From positions 64,627-128,626 of the forward strand of contig NZ_LMJT01000043.1 of NCBI RefSeq assembly GCF_001429395.1: DNA of 64,000 nt, written 5' to 3'. The notes beneath the pieces are model-generated. The model had not been told where the DNA came from and did not search any database. It saw nothing but the letters and a program-made list of their open reading frames with translations. This DNA comes from Allobosea sp. Root381. GTDB taxonomy: Bacteria > Pseudomonadota > Alphaproteobacteria > Rhizobiales > Beijerinckiaceae. This document shows, one piece after another, positions 25,318-34,572 of the stretch. Position 1 is the stretch's first letter. Each line of letters starts with the position of its first letter. Both the position numbers and the translations under genes were made by a program.

Positions 25318-26926
25318 CGGGAGGCCGCAGGGCGATCACCTCCTGCAGGTAACCGAGCAGCGGCTCGGCCGCCATCGCGCCCTTGAAGGCGACATAGCCG
25401 TCGGGCCGCAGCAGCAGGAGAGCGGGCGGCTCTCCGCCGAACAGGCCGTTCACGGCATCGCCAGCGTCCTCGACGACGGCGATGCCGGGCGGGTCGTCCC
25501 AGGCCTGACCGGCCGGGAGGATGGCCACGGTCGCGAAACAGCCGGGCCAGGCGGCGGCAAGCCGTGCGGCGAGCGCCTCGACCTCCGCGAATTCCCCGGC
25601 CTTCGGGAAAGCCAGCAGCGTGAAGCCCGGGCTGCGCGTCAGGTCGAACAGACGCAAGGGGAAGCCTATTCCAACCTGCCGCAGCCCCTGAATGTCGGGC
25701 ATGCGATCCCCCGGCGCCGGGCCGCCACCGGCCGCTTCCGGCGCCAGCGGGCCGCCGGCGTAGCTGACGAGCAGCTGCGTGTCATGGAGCCGGTGCGGCG
25801 GCTCGGCCGGCTTGCCGAGGCCGACGCTGCGCTTGACGGTGTCCTCGATCACGGCGAGAGCGACCGGCTGCCGCTCGGCCTCGTAGCTGTCGAGCAGCGC
25901 AGCCGGGGCCAGGTCGCGGCAGACGAGAGCGAGCTTCCAGGCGAGGTTCGCGGCGTCCTGGATGCCGGTGTTCATGCCCTGGCCGCCGGTCGGCGGATGG
26001 ATATGGCAGGCGTCGCCGGCCAGGAAGACATTGCCTGAGCGATAGCGCTCCGCCAGCCGCATGCTGATGCGGAAGATCGACGACCAGCGCATATCCGAGA
26101 GCTGCGGCCGGCCGGGGAGCAGCCGGTCCGAGACCGCCTGGAGCTGTGCCAGCGTCGCGCCCGGCCGGTCCGACTGGATGCCATGGGCGACATCCTCGGC
26201 CGGCTCGCCCTCAGTCTCGACCGGCGCCATCATCGATACCCGGTAGCGGCCCCGCGCCGGCAAGGGAATGGCGACGAAGAAGTCGGGCGGCGCATCGGTC
26301 GCGGGCCTGATCGCCTGCAGCGTCATGCCGCGCGGCAGGTCCCAATCGATCGCGACGTCGCCGAGCATGAATTCGAAGGGAAAGGCCTCGCCCTCGAAGG
26401 CGATGCCGAGCGCCTTGCGGACCGCGCTGTGCGCCCCGTCGCAGCCGACAACCCAGTCATAACGCCGGCGCTCGGCTTGTCCCTGCCGCTCCAGCTCGAC
26501 CGTGACGCCCTCGTCCATCTCGGCGAGAGCGGCCAGCCGGCACCCGCGCTCTGGCGCGATGCCGAGCTCCCGCAGCTTGTCCAGCAGCACCTCCTCCGTC
26601 CGGTTCTGCGGAACGCCATACTGCGCATAGGGCAGGTCGCTCAGATCGACCGTCTCGTCATGGACGATCTCATCCGCCCCGCGATGGATGACAGCGCGGC
26701 GCCCGGTGATGCGCAAACCGGCACCGACGACCTCCCGCGCCACCCCCATCGCCTCGAAGATCTCGAGCGTTCGGGGGCTCACGCCGATCGCCCGGCAAAA
26801 GGGCGAGGGTTCGAGCGCAATGTCGATCACGGTCGGCCGCACGCCATGCCGGGCGAGCTCGATCGCCAGCGAAAGCCCGACCGGGCCGGCACCAACGACC
26901 AGGATGGATGCGGAAGTCCGAGGCAT
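25289..26926 (-). CDS. FAD-dependent monooxygenase, aromatic-ring hydroxylase family
   Basis: A 545-residue group A flavoprotein hydroxylase. Motifs: ADP-binding VVGAGPVGLSLAIELARHG near residue 9, the DG motif VVGCDGAHSAVRKALG near 165, and the FAD ribityl motif FLAGDACHIHPPTGGQGMNT near 295. A ~150-residue thioredoxin-like C-terminal extension matches the phenol/3-(3-hydroxyphenyl)propionate (MhpA-like) subgroup. It would use NAD(P)H and O2 to hydroxylate an aromatic. Start at ATG 26926 is preferred because the Rossmann strand begins there; 26974 would add 16 residues. No ring-cleavage genes adjoin. Confidence 0.88.
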   Translation of the reverse strand: MPRTSASILVVGAGPVGLSLAIELARHGVRPTVIDIALEPSPFCRAIGVSPRTLEIFEAMGVAREVVGAGLRITGRRAVIHRGADEIVHDETVDLSDLPYAQYGVPQNRTEEVLLDKLRELGIAPERGCRLAALAEMDEGVTVELERQGQAERRRYDWVVGCDGAHSAVRKALGIAFEGEAFPFEFMLGDVAIDWDLPRGMTLQAIRPATDAPPDFFVAIPLPARGRYRVSMMAPVETEGEPAEDVAHGIQSDRPGATLAQLQAVSDRLLPGRPQLSDMRWSSIFRISMRLAERYRSGNVFLAGDACHIHPPTGGQGMNTGIQDAANLAWKLALVCRDLAPAALLDSYEAERQPVALAVIEDTVKRSVGLGKPAEPPHRLHDTQLLVSYAGGPLAPEAAGGGPAPGDRMPDIQGLRQVGIGFPLRLFDLTRSPGFTLLAFPKAGEFAEVEALAARLAAAWPGCFATVAILPAGQAWDDPPGIAVVEDAGDAVNGLFGGEPPALLLLRPDGYVAFKGAMAAEPLLGYLQEVIALRPPVTDRRSHRA

Positions 26927-27048
26927 GAGGCATGTCCCTGCTGACGATGGGTCACTCGGGGCCAGAATTGGCAAGGGAGGGCCTCAACGCAACCTGCATC
27001 TCGCCGCAGTCGGGTCGCTGCGCCGGAAAAGCTGCGCGTTCGGAAGCC

Positions 27049-27951
27049 TCAGGCGCTCGGCCGCGACGCCTGGTCCGACCGCAGAGCCGCGACGAACTTG
27101 ATCGCGCTGGCCGAGAGCGGGCGGCTCTTGAGCCAGGCGATCCCGATGCTTCGCCTGATCGTCGGATCGACGAGCGGGACCATGGACAGCGCCTCATGCG
27201 TGAACATCGCAAAAGTCATCGTCGGCAGCGCGGTGACGCCAAGATCCGCCGCGGCAAGGGCGGCGGCGCAGGAAATCTGGTCGACCTCATAGGCGGGGGC
27301 GACGGGAAGATTGGCGTGAATGAAGCCGGCATCGGTCAGCCGCCGGACCGAGGAGGCGGGCGAGATGGCGATGAAATCAAGCTTGGCCAGTTCGGTCCAG
27401 CCTACGCTCTCGCGAGCAGCGAGCGCATGCTGGCGCGACATGACGAGGGAAAGCCGATCGCTCGCGATCTCCTCGAAGAGAAAGGGCCCGGAGCTCGCCG
27501 GCCTGCCGACGATTGCGAAGTCGACGACGCCGCTCTCCAGCATCGCCAAAGCCCGGTCCTGAAGCGTATCGCGAACCTGGACCTCGATGCCCGGAAAGAG
27601 CTTCCGGAACGACCTGAAGACGGGCGGCAGCAGCGTGCAGACGACGGAGGGCAAGGCCGCGATCGCAACCCGGCCGCGGACGCCCTCCCCCCGTCGCGCG
27701 ATCGCCTCGAAGGTGCCGGCCAGGCTGCGGACCGCCTCGCGCGCACTGGCGACGACGTGCTGGCCTTCATGGGTCAGGGCGAGGTGGCGCGTGGTGCGGT
27801 CGACGAGCTTGCAGCCGAGCTCGCTCTCGACGCGTCGCAGCGTCTCGCTGACGGAAGGCTGGGAGACTCCGAGCCGCTCGGCGGCCCCGGTCAGGCTGAG
27901 CGTATCGCCGATGGCGACGAGGATTTCGAGTTGCCTGATGGTGAGATTCAT
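27049..27951 (-). CDS. LysR family transcriptional regulator, divergent from the AtuA operon
   Basis: A 300-residue LTTR: HTH LTGAAERLGVSQPSVSETLR at residues 20-40, then an effector domain (RGRVAIAALPSVVCTLLPPV). The start at 27951 opens with the standard MNLTIRQLEILVAIG; ten extra in-frame residues upstream are less likely. It is divergent from the 28083-36475 operon, and the shared spacer has a T-N11-A palindrome; thus it probably controls that operon. Confidence 0.9.
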   Translation of the reverse strand: MNLTIRQLEILVAIGDTLSLTGAAERLGVSQPSVSETLRRVESELGCKLVDRTTRHLALTHEGQHVVASAREAVRSLAGTFEAIARRGEGVRGRVAIAALPSVVCTLLPPVFRSFRKLFPGIEVQVRDTLQDRALAMLESGVVDFAIVGRPASSGPFLFEEIASDRLSLVMSRQHALAARESVGWTELAKLDFIAISPASSVRRLTDAGFIHANLPVAPAYEVDQISCAAALAAADLGVTALPTMTFAMFTHEALSMVPLVDPTIRRSIGIAWLKSRPLSASAIKFVAALRSDQASRPSA

Positions 27952-27973
27952 CGAAGCGTTCCGGCAGAGATAT

Positions 27974-27988
27974 ATAGGCATACCCTAT
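27974..27988. promoter_or_regulatory. Candidate LysR operator (ATAGG-N5-CCTAT)
   Basis: Perfect interrupted palindrome ATAGGCATACCCTAT, with the T-N11-A spacing typical of LTTR recognition sites. It sits in an AT-rich patch 23 bp from the LysR ATG and about 95 bp upstream of the divergent operon. Confidence 0.55.
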
Positions 27989-28082
27989 GATAAAATCTGT
28001 TTCCATTATTTGACTTTTTGAATGGGACTCCACCTTTTTCCGGCGTCGCGCCCTTCCCGGCGGCGCGAGCGTGGGATGACAG

Positions 28083-29465
28083 GTGGTGAGTGTGGCGCAA
28101 CAGGTGTGGATCGGAGCAGCGGCAGGCTTCGCCGGCGATCGCGCCGACGCCTCCGGCCCCTTGATCGAGGCGCTCGCCCGCCATGACGGGCCACGCTTCC
28201 TGATCTTCGAGACGCTTGCCGAGCGCACTCTGGCGCTCGCCCAGCTCGACCGGCTGGCGGACCCTTCCCGTGGCGAGGTGCCCGCCCTCAAGCGCCTGCT
28301 GATGCCGGCGCTGGCCCCCTGCATCGCCGCGGGCATCAGGATCGTCGGCAATTTCGGCGGCGCCAACCCTCGCGGTGCGGCCGCCAAGATCCGGCAATGG
28401 GGGAAGGAGCTCGGCTGGCCTGAGATCAAGATTGCGGTCGTCGAGGGCGACGACCTGCGCAGCAAGCTGACCGCCGCGGAATTCGCCCGGTTCGAGAGCG
28501 ATGGCGACCTGCTCCGCGGCGAGCCGGAGATCGTCGCGGCGAATGCCTATCTCGGTGCCGAGGCGATCGCCGAGGCGCTCTCGCGCGGCGCCGACATCGT
28601 CGTCACCGGCCGCGTCGCCGATCCGGCGCTGGTGCTGGGGCCGCTGAAGCACAGCTTCGGCTGGGCCGATGACGACTGGGACCGGCTCGCGGCCGGCGTG
28701 CTGGCGGGACATCTGCTGGAATGCGGATCGCAGGTGACCGGAGGCTATTTCGCCGATCCCGGCATCAAGGACGTGCCGGGCATGGATACGCTCGGCTACC
28801 CCCTTGCCGAGGTCGAGCGCGACGGCAGCTTCGTCGTCACCAAGCCAGTCGGGACGGGCGGGCTGGTCGACCGGCGCACGGTCACCGAGCAGATCCTCTA
28901 CGAAATCCACGACCCGGCGGCCTATCTGACGCCGGACGTCGTGCTCGACCTCACCGATGTCGAGATCGAGGAGATCGGCCGCGACCGCGTCAGCGTGAAA
29001 GGTGCGCGGGGGCACGCTGCGCCGAATACGCTCAAGGCGACCATCTGCATCGATGGCGGCCTCCTGGCCGAGGCCGAAATCTCCTATACCGGCCCCAATG
29101 CCCGCGCGCGCGCCGGGCTCGCCATCGAGACGGTGACGAAGCGCATGGCGCGTTTCCATCCTGCACTTCAGATCCGCGCCGATCTGATCGGCAGCGTCAG
29201 CGTGTTCGGCGACAGTGCGGGTGCGATGCTGGCGGCGGCGACGCCGGTCTCCGGCAACGCCGACCTGCGCGTGCGCTTCGCGGCCGAAACGACCGATGGC
29301 GCCGCCGCCGAGTGCCTGCTCGACGAGGTCGAGGCCCTCTACTGCGCCGGCCCCGCAGGCGGCGGCGGCGTCCGCAAGCGCCTGACGCCGCGCCTGCGCA
29401 GCACCTCCTGCCTGATCGCGCGCGACCTCGTCTCGCCCCAAGTCTCCATGCTGGAGGTACCCTGA
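28083..29465 (+). CDS. AtuA-like acyclic terpene utilisation family protein (DUF1446)
   Basis: A 460-residue protein of the DUF1446/AtuA family. Marks: GAAAGFAGDRADA at the N-terminus, IRIVGNFGGANPRGAA near 90, and DIVVTGRVADPALVLGPLKH near 175. AtuA is required for citronellol/geraniol use in Pseudomonas, but many homologues sit with unrelated catabolic genes and the reaction is unknown. Full-length relatives are about 580-600 residues; here the C-terminal ferredoxin-like part is a separate gene just downstream. Start is GTG at 28083 (another GTG at 28086). Confidence 0.85.
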   Translation: MVSVAQQVWIGAAAGFAGDRADASGPLIEALARHDGPRFLIFETLAERTLALAQLDRLADPSRGEVPALKRLLMPALAPCIAAGIRIVGNFGGANPRGAAAKIRQWGKELGWPEIKIAVVEGDDLRSKLTAAEFARFESDGDLLRGEPEIVAANAYLGAEAIAEALSRGADIVVTGRVADPALVLGPLKHSFGWADDDWDRLAAGVLAGHLLECGSQVTGGYFADPGIKDVPGMDTLGYPLAEVERDGSFVVTKPVGTGGLVDRRTVTEQILYEIHDPAAYLTPDVVLDLTDVEIEEIGRDRVSVKGARGHAAPNTLKATICIDGGLLAEAEISYTGPNARARAGLAIETVTKRMARFHPALQIRADLIGSVSVFGDSAGAMLAAATPVSGNADLRVRFAAETTDGAAAECLLDEVEALYCAGPAGGGGVRKRLTPRLRSTSCLIARDLVSPQVSMLEVP

Positions 29466-29842
29466 TGCCGGCGGTTCCGCTTTACCAACTCGCCCATGCG
29501 CGTTCGGGCGACAAGGGCAACCGGCTCAACATCGCGGTGGTCTGCCGCGAGGAGCGCTTCTACCGGCCGCTCAGCGAGCATCTGACCCCGGATTTCGTCA
29601 CGGCCGTCTTCCGCGAGCGCCAGCCCTCGGCGGTCAGGCGCTACGAACTGCCGAAGCTCCGCGCCTTCAACTTCGTCCTGGACGACGTGCTCGATGGCGG
29701 CGTCAACGGCAGCCTCGGGCTGGACGGCCATGGCAAGACGCTGTCCTTCCTCCTGCTCTCCGCCAGCATCGCGCTGCCAGCCGGCATGCTCGGCGCGGAA
29801 GAGCCGCCCCAGCCGCAACCCATGCCCGGAGAGCCGCGATGA
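29465..29842 (+). CDS. AtuA C-terminal-domain-like protein
   Basis: A 125-residue protein beginning MPAVPLYQLAHARSGDKGNR, the conserved opening of the C-terminal AtuA-like domain (LAxARSGDKG), with LRAFNFVLDDVLDGG further on. Its ATG shares one base with the AtuA stop (TGATG) and its own end overlaps the next gene by 4 nt. The two halves (460 + 125 residues) together equal a fused AtuA. Confidence 0.8.
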   Translation: MPAVPLYQLAHARSGDKGNRLNIAVVCREERFYRPLSEHLTPDFVTAVFRERQPSAVRRYELPKLRAFNFVLDDVLDGGVNGSLGLDGHGKTLSFLLLSASIALPAGMLGAEEPPQPQPMPGEPR

Positions 29843-31242
29843 GCGCCGAACCCGTCGTCCAGCACCTGCGCGAGCAGCACGATGCCGTCTTCGAACGGCT
29901 GAACGCGTTCCTGCGCCTGCCGAGCGTCAGCACCGACCCCGCCTATGCGCAGGGCATGGCCGATACGCGCGCCTTCCTCGTCGACTGGCTGAAGCGGATC
30001 GGGCTCAACGACGTGCAGCTGCTCGACGGCGGCGGCCAGCCGGCGGTCTATGGCGCCTGGCTCGGCGCGCCGGGCGCACCCACCATCATCGTCTACGGCC
30101 ATTACGACGTGCAGCCGCCGGACCCGCTGGCGCTGTGGAAGACGCCGCCCTTCGAGCCGACGGTGCGCGACGGCCGGCTCTATGCCCGCGGCGCCTCGGA
30201 CGTGAAGGGCTCGACCACCATCGCGATCGAGACGGTAGCCGCCTTCCTCGCGGTCCAGGGTCGCTGCCCGGTCAACATCAAGCTGTTCATCGAGGGCGAG
30301 GAGGAGACCGGCAGCCCGAGCCTGCACGAGATCGTCCGCCGGTATGGCGACCTGCTCAAGGCCGATGCGATGATCTCGGCGGATGGCGGCCGCGCCAGCC
30401 CGACCGTGCCGACGATCAATGTCGGGGCGCGCGGCCTGACCAAGCTGGAGCTCGTCGTCCGCACCGCCGCAAAGGAGCTTCATTCCGGCCGCTATGGCGG
30501 CTCGGTCCGCAACGCGCTGCATGAGCTCGCCGCGATCGTCGCCAGCCTGCACGACAGCGAGGGCGCCATCGCCATCCCGGCGCTGATGGATGCGGTCGCC
30601 CCGCTCGGCGAGCGGGACCGCCGCGACACGGCCGCCCTGCCCTTCGACGAGGTTGCCTTCGTCGCCGATGTCGGAGGCATCGCCGCAGGCGAGCCGGGCT
30701 TCACCATTCGCGAGCGCCTGACGCTGCGCCCGGCGATCGACGTCAACGGCATGTGGGGCGGCTATACCGGCGCCGGCAGCAAGACCGTGATCCCCGACGA
30801 GGCACGCGCCAAGATCACGATCCGGCTCGCCCCCGGGCAGGACCCGGAGCAGGTTGCACAGGCGCTGAAAGATCATATCCTGGCGGCGGCACGCCCCGGC
30901 GTCGCTGTCCGCTTCGAGACGATCGGCGGCGGCTCGCCGGCCTCGACGCTCGCCGCCGACCACCCGCTGGTCCAGGCGGCGACGAGCGTGCTGCAGGCGA
31001 CCTCCGGCCAGGAGCCGGTGCATGTGCGCCTCGGCGCCACCGTGCCGATCACCGCGATCTTCAAGGAGATGCTCGACCTCGACACGCTGATGTTCGGCTT
31101 CAACCTGCCGGACGAGGACGTGCACGCCCCCAACGAGTTCTTCCACATCCCCTCGATCGCGCTCGGGCTGCGGGCCTGGCCGTTGCTCCTGCAGGAGCTG
31201 GCGCAGTTCCCGCCGTCCGCCTTCCGGCAGGACGGGCGCTGA
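29839..31242 (+). CDS. M20 family dipeptidase
   Basis: A 467-residue metallopeptidase of the CNDP/DapE-like M20 group. Motifs: VYGHYDVQPPDPLALW (first metal His and Asp), YARGASDVKGST, and IEGEEETGSPSL with catalytic Glu. The dimerisation lid domain is present near residues 200-310, with the substrate His in KELHSGRYGGS. Cleaves dipeptides or similar amides in the cytoplasm. It overlaps the AtuA tail gene by 4 nt, and lies upstream of a gamma-glutamyltransferase-like gene and a peptide importer. Confidence 0.92.
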   Translation: MSAEPVVQHLREQHDAVFERLNAFLRLPSVSTDPAYAQGMADTRAFLVDWLKRIGLNDVQLLDGGGQPAVYGAWLGAPGAPTIIVYGHYDVQPPDPLALWKTPPFEPTVRDGRLYARGASDVKGSTTIAIETVAAFLAVQGRCPVNIKLFIEGEEETGSPSLHEIVRRYGDLLKADAMISADGGRASPTVPTINVGARGLTKLELVVRTAAKELHSGRYGGSVRNALHELAAIVASLHDSEGAIAIPALMDAVAPLGERDRRDTAALPFDEVAFVADVGGIAAGEPGFTIRERLTLRPAIDVNGMWGGYTGAGSKTVIPDEARAKITIRLAPGQDPEQVAQALKDHILAAARPGVAVRFETIGGGSPASTLAADHPLVQAATSVLQATSGQEPVHVRLGATVPITAIFKEMLDLDTLMFGFNLPDEDVHAPNEFFHIPSIALGLRAWPLLLQELAQFPPSAFRQDGR

Positions 31243-31264
31243 AGCCATGCCGGGGAGAGCCGAC

Positions 31265-32872
31265 ATGAATGGGATGATCGTCGCGGCCCAGCCCGAGGCC
31301 GTGGAGGCCGGCGCGCTCGTGCTGCGGCGCGGCGGCAACGCCGTCGATGCGGCCATCGCCTGCGCCTTCGTGCAGGGTGTGGTCGATCCGCAGATGACCG
31401 GCATCGCCGGCTACGGCTCGATGCAGGTCTATATGCCGCGCCGCGGCGTGCACGAGGTGCTGGAATTCTACGCCCGCAGTCCCCGCGCCGTCCGGGACGA
31501 GATGTGGGCGGACAAGATCATCGGCGAGGCGCCGGACGGCTTCTCCTTCGTCGTCGAGGGGCAGGTCAACGAGATCGGTCACCAGGCGGTCGGATCGCCC
31601 GGCAACCTCAAGGGCTACACCACCGCGCTCGCCGATTACGGCACGATGGAGCTGGCCGACATCATGGCCCCGGCCATCGGCCATGCCAGGGACGGGTTCA
31701 TGATCCGCCCCTACATGCACTATTACATGACGCTCGATCAGTCGGCGCTCGGCCGCGTACCGATCGAGACTCTGCTGCGCTTCAGCGCCACCGGGCGGCA
31801 GGTCTATTGCCGCGGCGACGGCAGCCTCAAGCGGCCGGGCGACATCGTCGCCAATCCGGACCTCGCGCGCACGCTCGAGCGCATCGCGGCTTCCGGGCCG
31901 GACATCTTCTATCGCGGCGAGATCGCGCAGCAGATCGCCGCCGACATGCAGGCCCATGGCGGCCTGCTCGCCTATGAGGACCTCGCCGATTACGAGCTGC
32001 GCCGCTCCGCTCCCGTCTGGGGCAGCTATCGCGGCCACCGGATCGCCAGCGTGCGCCCGCCCGGAGGCGGCGTCTCGCTGATCCAGCTCCTGCATGTGCT
32101 GGAAAGCTTCCCGCTCGGGGAGATGGAGCATAACGGGCCGGAGCATCTGCGCCTCCTCACCGAGGCGCTGAAACGCGTCACCTCGGACAAGGATACCCAT
32201 ATCGGCGATCCGGAATTCGTCGAGGTGCCGGTCGACCGGCTGCTGTCGAAGGACTACGCCGCCAGCCTCGCCGACAGCATCGGGCGTGGTGAAAAGGCCT
32301 CGATCGAGCGGATGAAGCTCAAGCCGGAGCCGAACGACACCACCCAGGTCTGCGTCGTCGACGGCGAGGGCAACGCCGTCACCCTCACGCATACGCTGAA
32401 CATTCCCAGCGGCGTCATCACCGACGGGCTCGGCTTCATGTATAACGGCCTGATGAGCGCCTTCGATCCGCGGCCGGGCCGGCCCGGATCGCTCGCGCCG
32501 AACAAGGGCCGGACGAGCTCGCAGATGCCGAGCATCGTCTTCCGCGACGAGCAGCCCTTCATCGTGATCGGCGCGCCGGGCGGCACGGCCATCCTGCCCG
32601 CGATGGCGCAGGGAATCAGCAACGTCATCGACTTCGGCATGCCGATCTTCGATGCCGTGGCCGCACCGCGCATCAGCGTGACCAGCAACACCATCGACGT
32701 GTCGAACCGCGTGCCCCGCTATGTCGCCGCCGCTCTGGAGAGCGAGGGCTACCGGGTCGCGCGCTCCTATCAGGGCTTCGCCTTCGCGGCGCTGCACGCC
32801 GTCCTGAACGATGGCGGAACCCTGTCCGCAGGCGCCGATCCGCAGCGCGACGGCATGTGGCTGCGCGGCTGA
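31265..32872 (+). CDS. Gamma-glutamyltransferase family Ntn-hydrolase
   Basis: A 535-residue member of the GGT family. The N-terminus (GMIVAAQPEAVEAGALVLRR GGNAVDAA) matches the large subunit. The presumed autocleavage/catalytic Thr lies in NDTTQVCVVDGEGN near residue 358, followed by the small-subunit region with GGTAILPAMAQGISN. No signal peptide is present, so unlike classical GGTs it is likely cytoplasmic. It could hydrolyse gamma-glutamyl amides or related compounds. The start is ATG 31265; one at 31247 would add six residues. Members without export are often of unknown specificity. Confidence 0.85.
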   Translation: MNGMIVAAQPEAVEAGALVLRRGGNAVDAAIACAFVQGVVDPQMTGIAGYGSMQVYMPRRGVHEVLEFYARSPRAVRDEMWADKIIGEAPDGFSFVVEGQVNEIGHQAVGSPGNLKGYTTALADYGTMELADIMAPAIGHARDGFMIRPYMHYYMTLDQSALGRVPIETLLRFSATGRQVYCRGDGSLKRPGDIVANPDLARTLERIAASGPDIFYRGEIAQQIAADMQAHGGLLAYEDLADYELRRSAPVWGSYRGHRIASVRPPGGGVSLIQLLHVLESFPLGEMEHNGPEHLRLLTEALKRVTSDKDTHIGDPEFVEVPVDRLLSKDYAASLADSIGRGEKASIERMKLKPEPNDTTQVCVVDGEGNAVTLTHTLNIPSGVITDGLGFMYNGLMSAFDPRPGRPGSLAPNKGRTSSQMPSIVFRDEQPFIVIGAPGGTAILPAMAQGISNVIDFGMPIFDAVAAPRISVTSNTIDVSNRVPRYVAAALESEGYRVARSYQGFAFAALHAVLNDGGTLSAGADPQRDGMWLRG

Positions 32873-32930
32873 ACCCAGGAATCGCCGAACAGACGGATCG
32901 CCAAATCAACCGAAAACCCGGGGAGAGACC

Positions 32931-34523
32931 ATGAAACAAGCCTTCAAGAGCCTGCTCGTCGCAGGCCTCGTGCTGACCGGCGCCAGCCTGACAGCCGCCA
33001 GCCTGACTTCCGCGCGGGCCGAGCCGTTGCGGATCGGCATCGGCGGCGCCTTCACCTCGATCGACCCGCATTTCTACAACGCGACGCCGAACCATTCGGT
33101 GTCGATGCACATCTTCGACCGCCTCGTCGACCGCGCCCCGGATGTCAGCCTGAAGCCCGGCCTCGCCCTGAGCTGGAAGACGCTGTCGGACACGGTCTGG
33201 GAGTTCAAGCTGCGCCCGGGCGTGACCTGGCACGACGGCAAGCCCTTCACGGCCGACGACGTCGCCTTCACCTATGAGCGCGCCCGCAACGTGCCGAACA
33301 GCCCCGGCGGCTTCGGCGGCTTCCTGCGCGCGGTAAAGAAGGTCGAGGTCGTCGACCCGTTGACCCTGCGCATCGACACCGGCGTTCCGGCTCCGAACCT
33401 GCCGCGGGAGCTCGCCTTCGTGCCGATCATCTCGCGCCATGTCGGCGAGACGGCGGCGACCGAGGACTACAATTCCGGTAAGGCCGCGATCGGCACCGGC
33501 CCCTACAAGTTCGTCAGCTATACGCCGGGCGACCGCGTCGAGCTTACGCGCAACGATGCCTGGTGGGGGGCGAAGCAGCCCTGGGACAAGGTCACGCTGC
33601 GCATGATCACCAATCCCGGCGCGCGCGTCGCCTCGATCCTGGCGGGCGATGTCGACGTGATCGACACGCCGCCCGCCGGAGATCTCGCCAAGCTGCGGGC
33701 CGACGACCGGGTCCGGGTCGCCTCGACCGAAGGCCTGCGCGTGATCTATCTCGCTTTGCATTCGCAGGAGCCGGTGCCCGCCACCATCACCGCCAATGAC
33801 GGCAAGCCGCTGGCCAAGAATCCGCTTCTCGACGTCAAGGTCCGGCAGGCGCTCTCGATCGCCATCAACCGCGAGGGCCTCGCCGACCGGATCATGCACA
33901 AGACGGCACGGGCGACGGGCCAGTGGCTGCCGCCCGGCACCTATTCCTACGCGACGAGCGTCGCCGTTCCGGCCTTCGACACGAACAAGGCCAAGGCGCT
34001 CCTCGCCGAGGCCGGCTTCCCGGACGGCTTCAAGGTGACGCTGTTCTCGCCGAGCGACCGCTACCCCAACGATGCGGCCACCGCGCAGGCGATCGCCCAG
34101 ATGTGGACCCGCGCCGGCGTCAAGACCGCGGTGGAGACCCTGCCCTGGAGCGCCTATACCGGGCGCGGCGGCAAGCAGGAATTCGGCATCGGCCTCTGGG
34201 GCTGGGGCAGCCCGACCGGCGAGGCGGGGTACCTGCTCTCCAACGTCGCCGCCACCAACGATGCCGCGCGCGGGCTCGGCGTGTTCAACTACGGGCGCTA
34301 CAGCAATCCGGAGCTCGACAAGCAGATCGTCGAGGCGCTCGCGACGATCGATGACGACAAGCGCGAGAAGCTCTTCGTCTCGGCGATCGAGATTTTCGCG
34401 AAGACGCTGCCGATCATCCCGCTCTACACCCTCGACAATGCCTGGGTGACGCGCAAGGGCATCACCATCGAGCCGCGGCGCGACGAGCGCACGCTCGCTG
34501 TGGACGCCCGTCCCGCGAAGTGA
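32931..34523 (+). CDS. ABC transporter substrate-binding protein, family 5 (DppA-like), second importer
   Basis: A 530-residue periplasmic binding protein. The signal peptide ends near residue 30 (SLTSARA-EP). Core marks: TSIDPHFYNATPNHSVSMHI, LRPGVTWHDGKPFTADDVAF and VRQALSIAINREGLADRIMH. Related to, but clearly different from, the binding protein at 18271. It is the fifth gene of the operon; the ligand may be a peptide or glutamyl derivative given the enzymes ahead of it (inferred). Confidence 0.92.
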   Translation: MKQAFKSLLVAGLVLTGASLTAASLTSARAEPLRIGIGGAFTSIDPHFYNATPNHSVSMHIFDRLVDRAPDVSLKPGLALSWKTLSDTVWEFKLRPGVTWHDGKPFTADDVAFTYERARNVPNSPGGFGGFLRAVKKVEVVDPLTLRIDTGVPAPNLPRELAFVPIISRHVGETAATEDYNSGKAAIGTGPYKFVSYTPGDRVELTRNDAWWGAKQPWDKVTLRMITNPGARVASILAGDVDVIDTPPAGDLAKLRADDRVRVASTEGLRVIYLALHSQEPVPATITANDGKPLAKNPLLDVKVRQALSIAINREGLADRIMHKTARATGQWLPPGTYSYATSVAVPAFDTNKAKALLAEAGFPDGFKVTLFSPSDRYPNDAATAQAIAQMWTRAGVKTAVETLPWSAYTGRGGKQEFGIGLWGWGSPTGEAGYLLSNVAATNDAARGLGVFNYGRYSNPELDKQIVEALATIDDDKREKLFVSAIEIFAKTLPIIPLYTLDNAWVTRKGITIEPRRDERTLAVDARPAK

Positions 34524-34572
34524 AGACCAGCAGCACGCGGCGGGCCCTGGCCCGCCGCGAAGGAACCATGTC

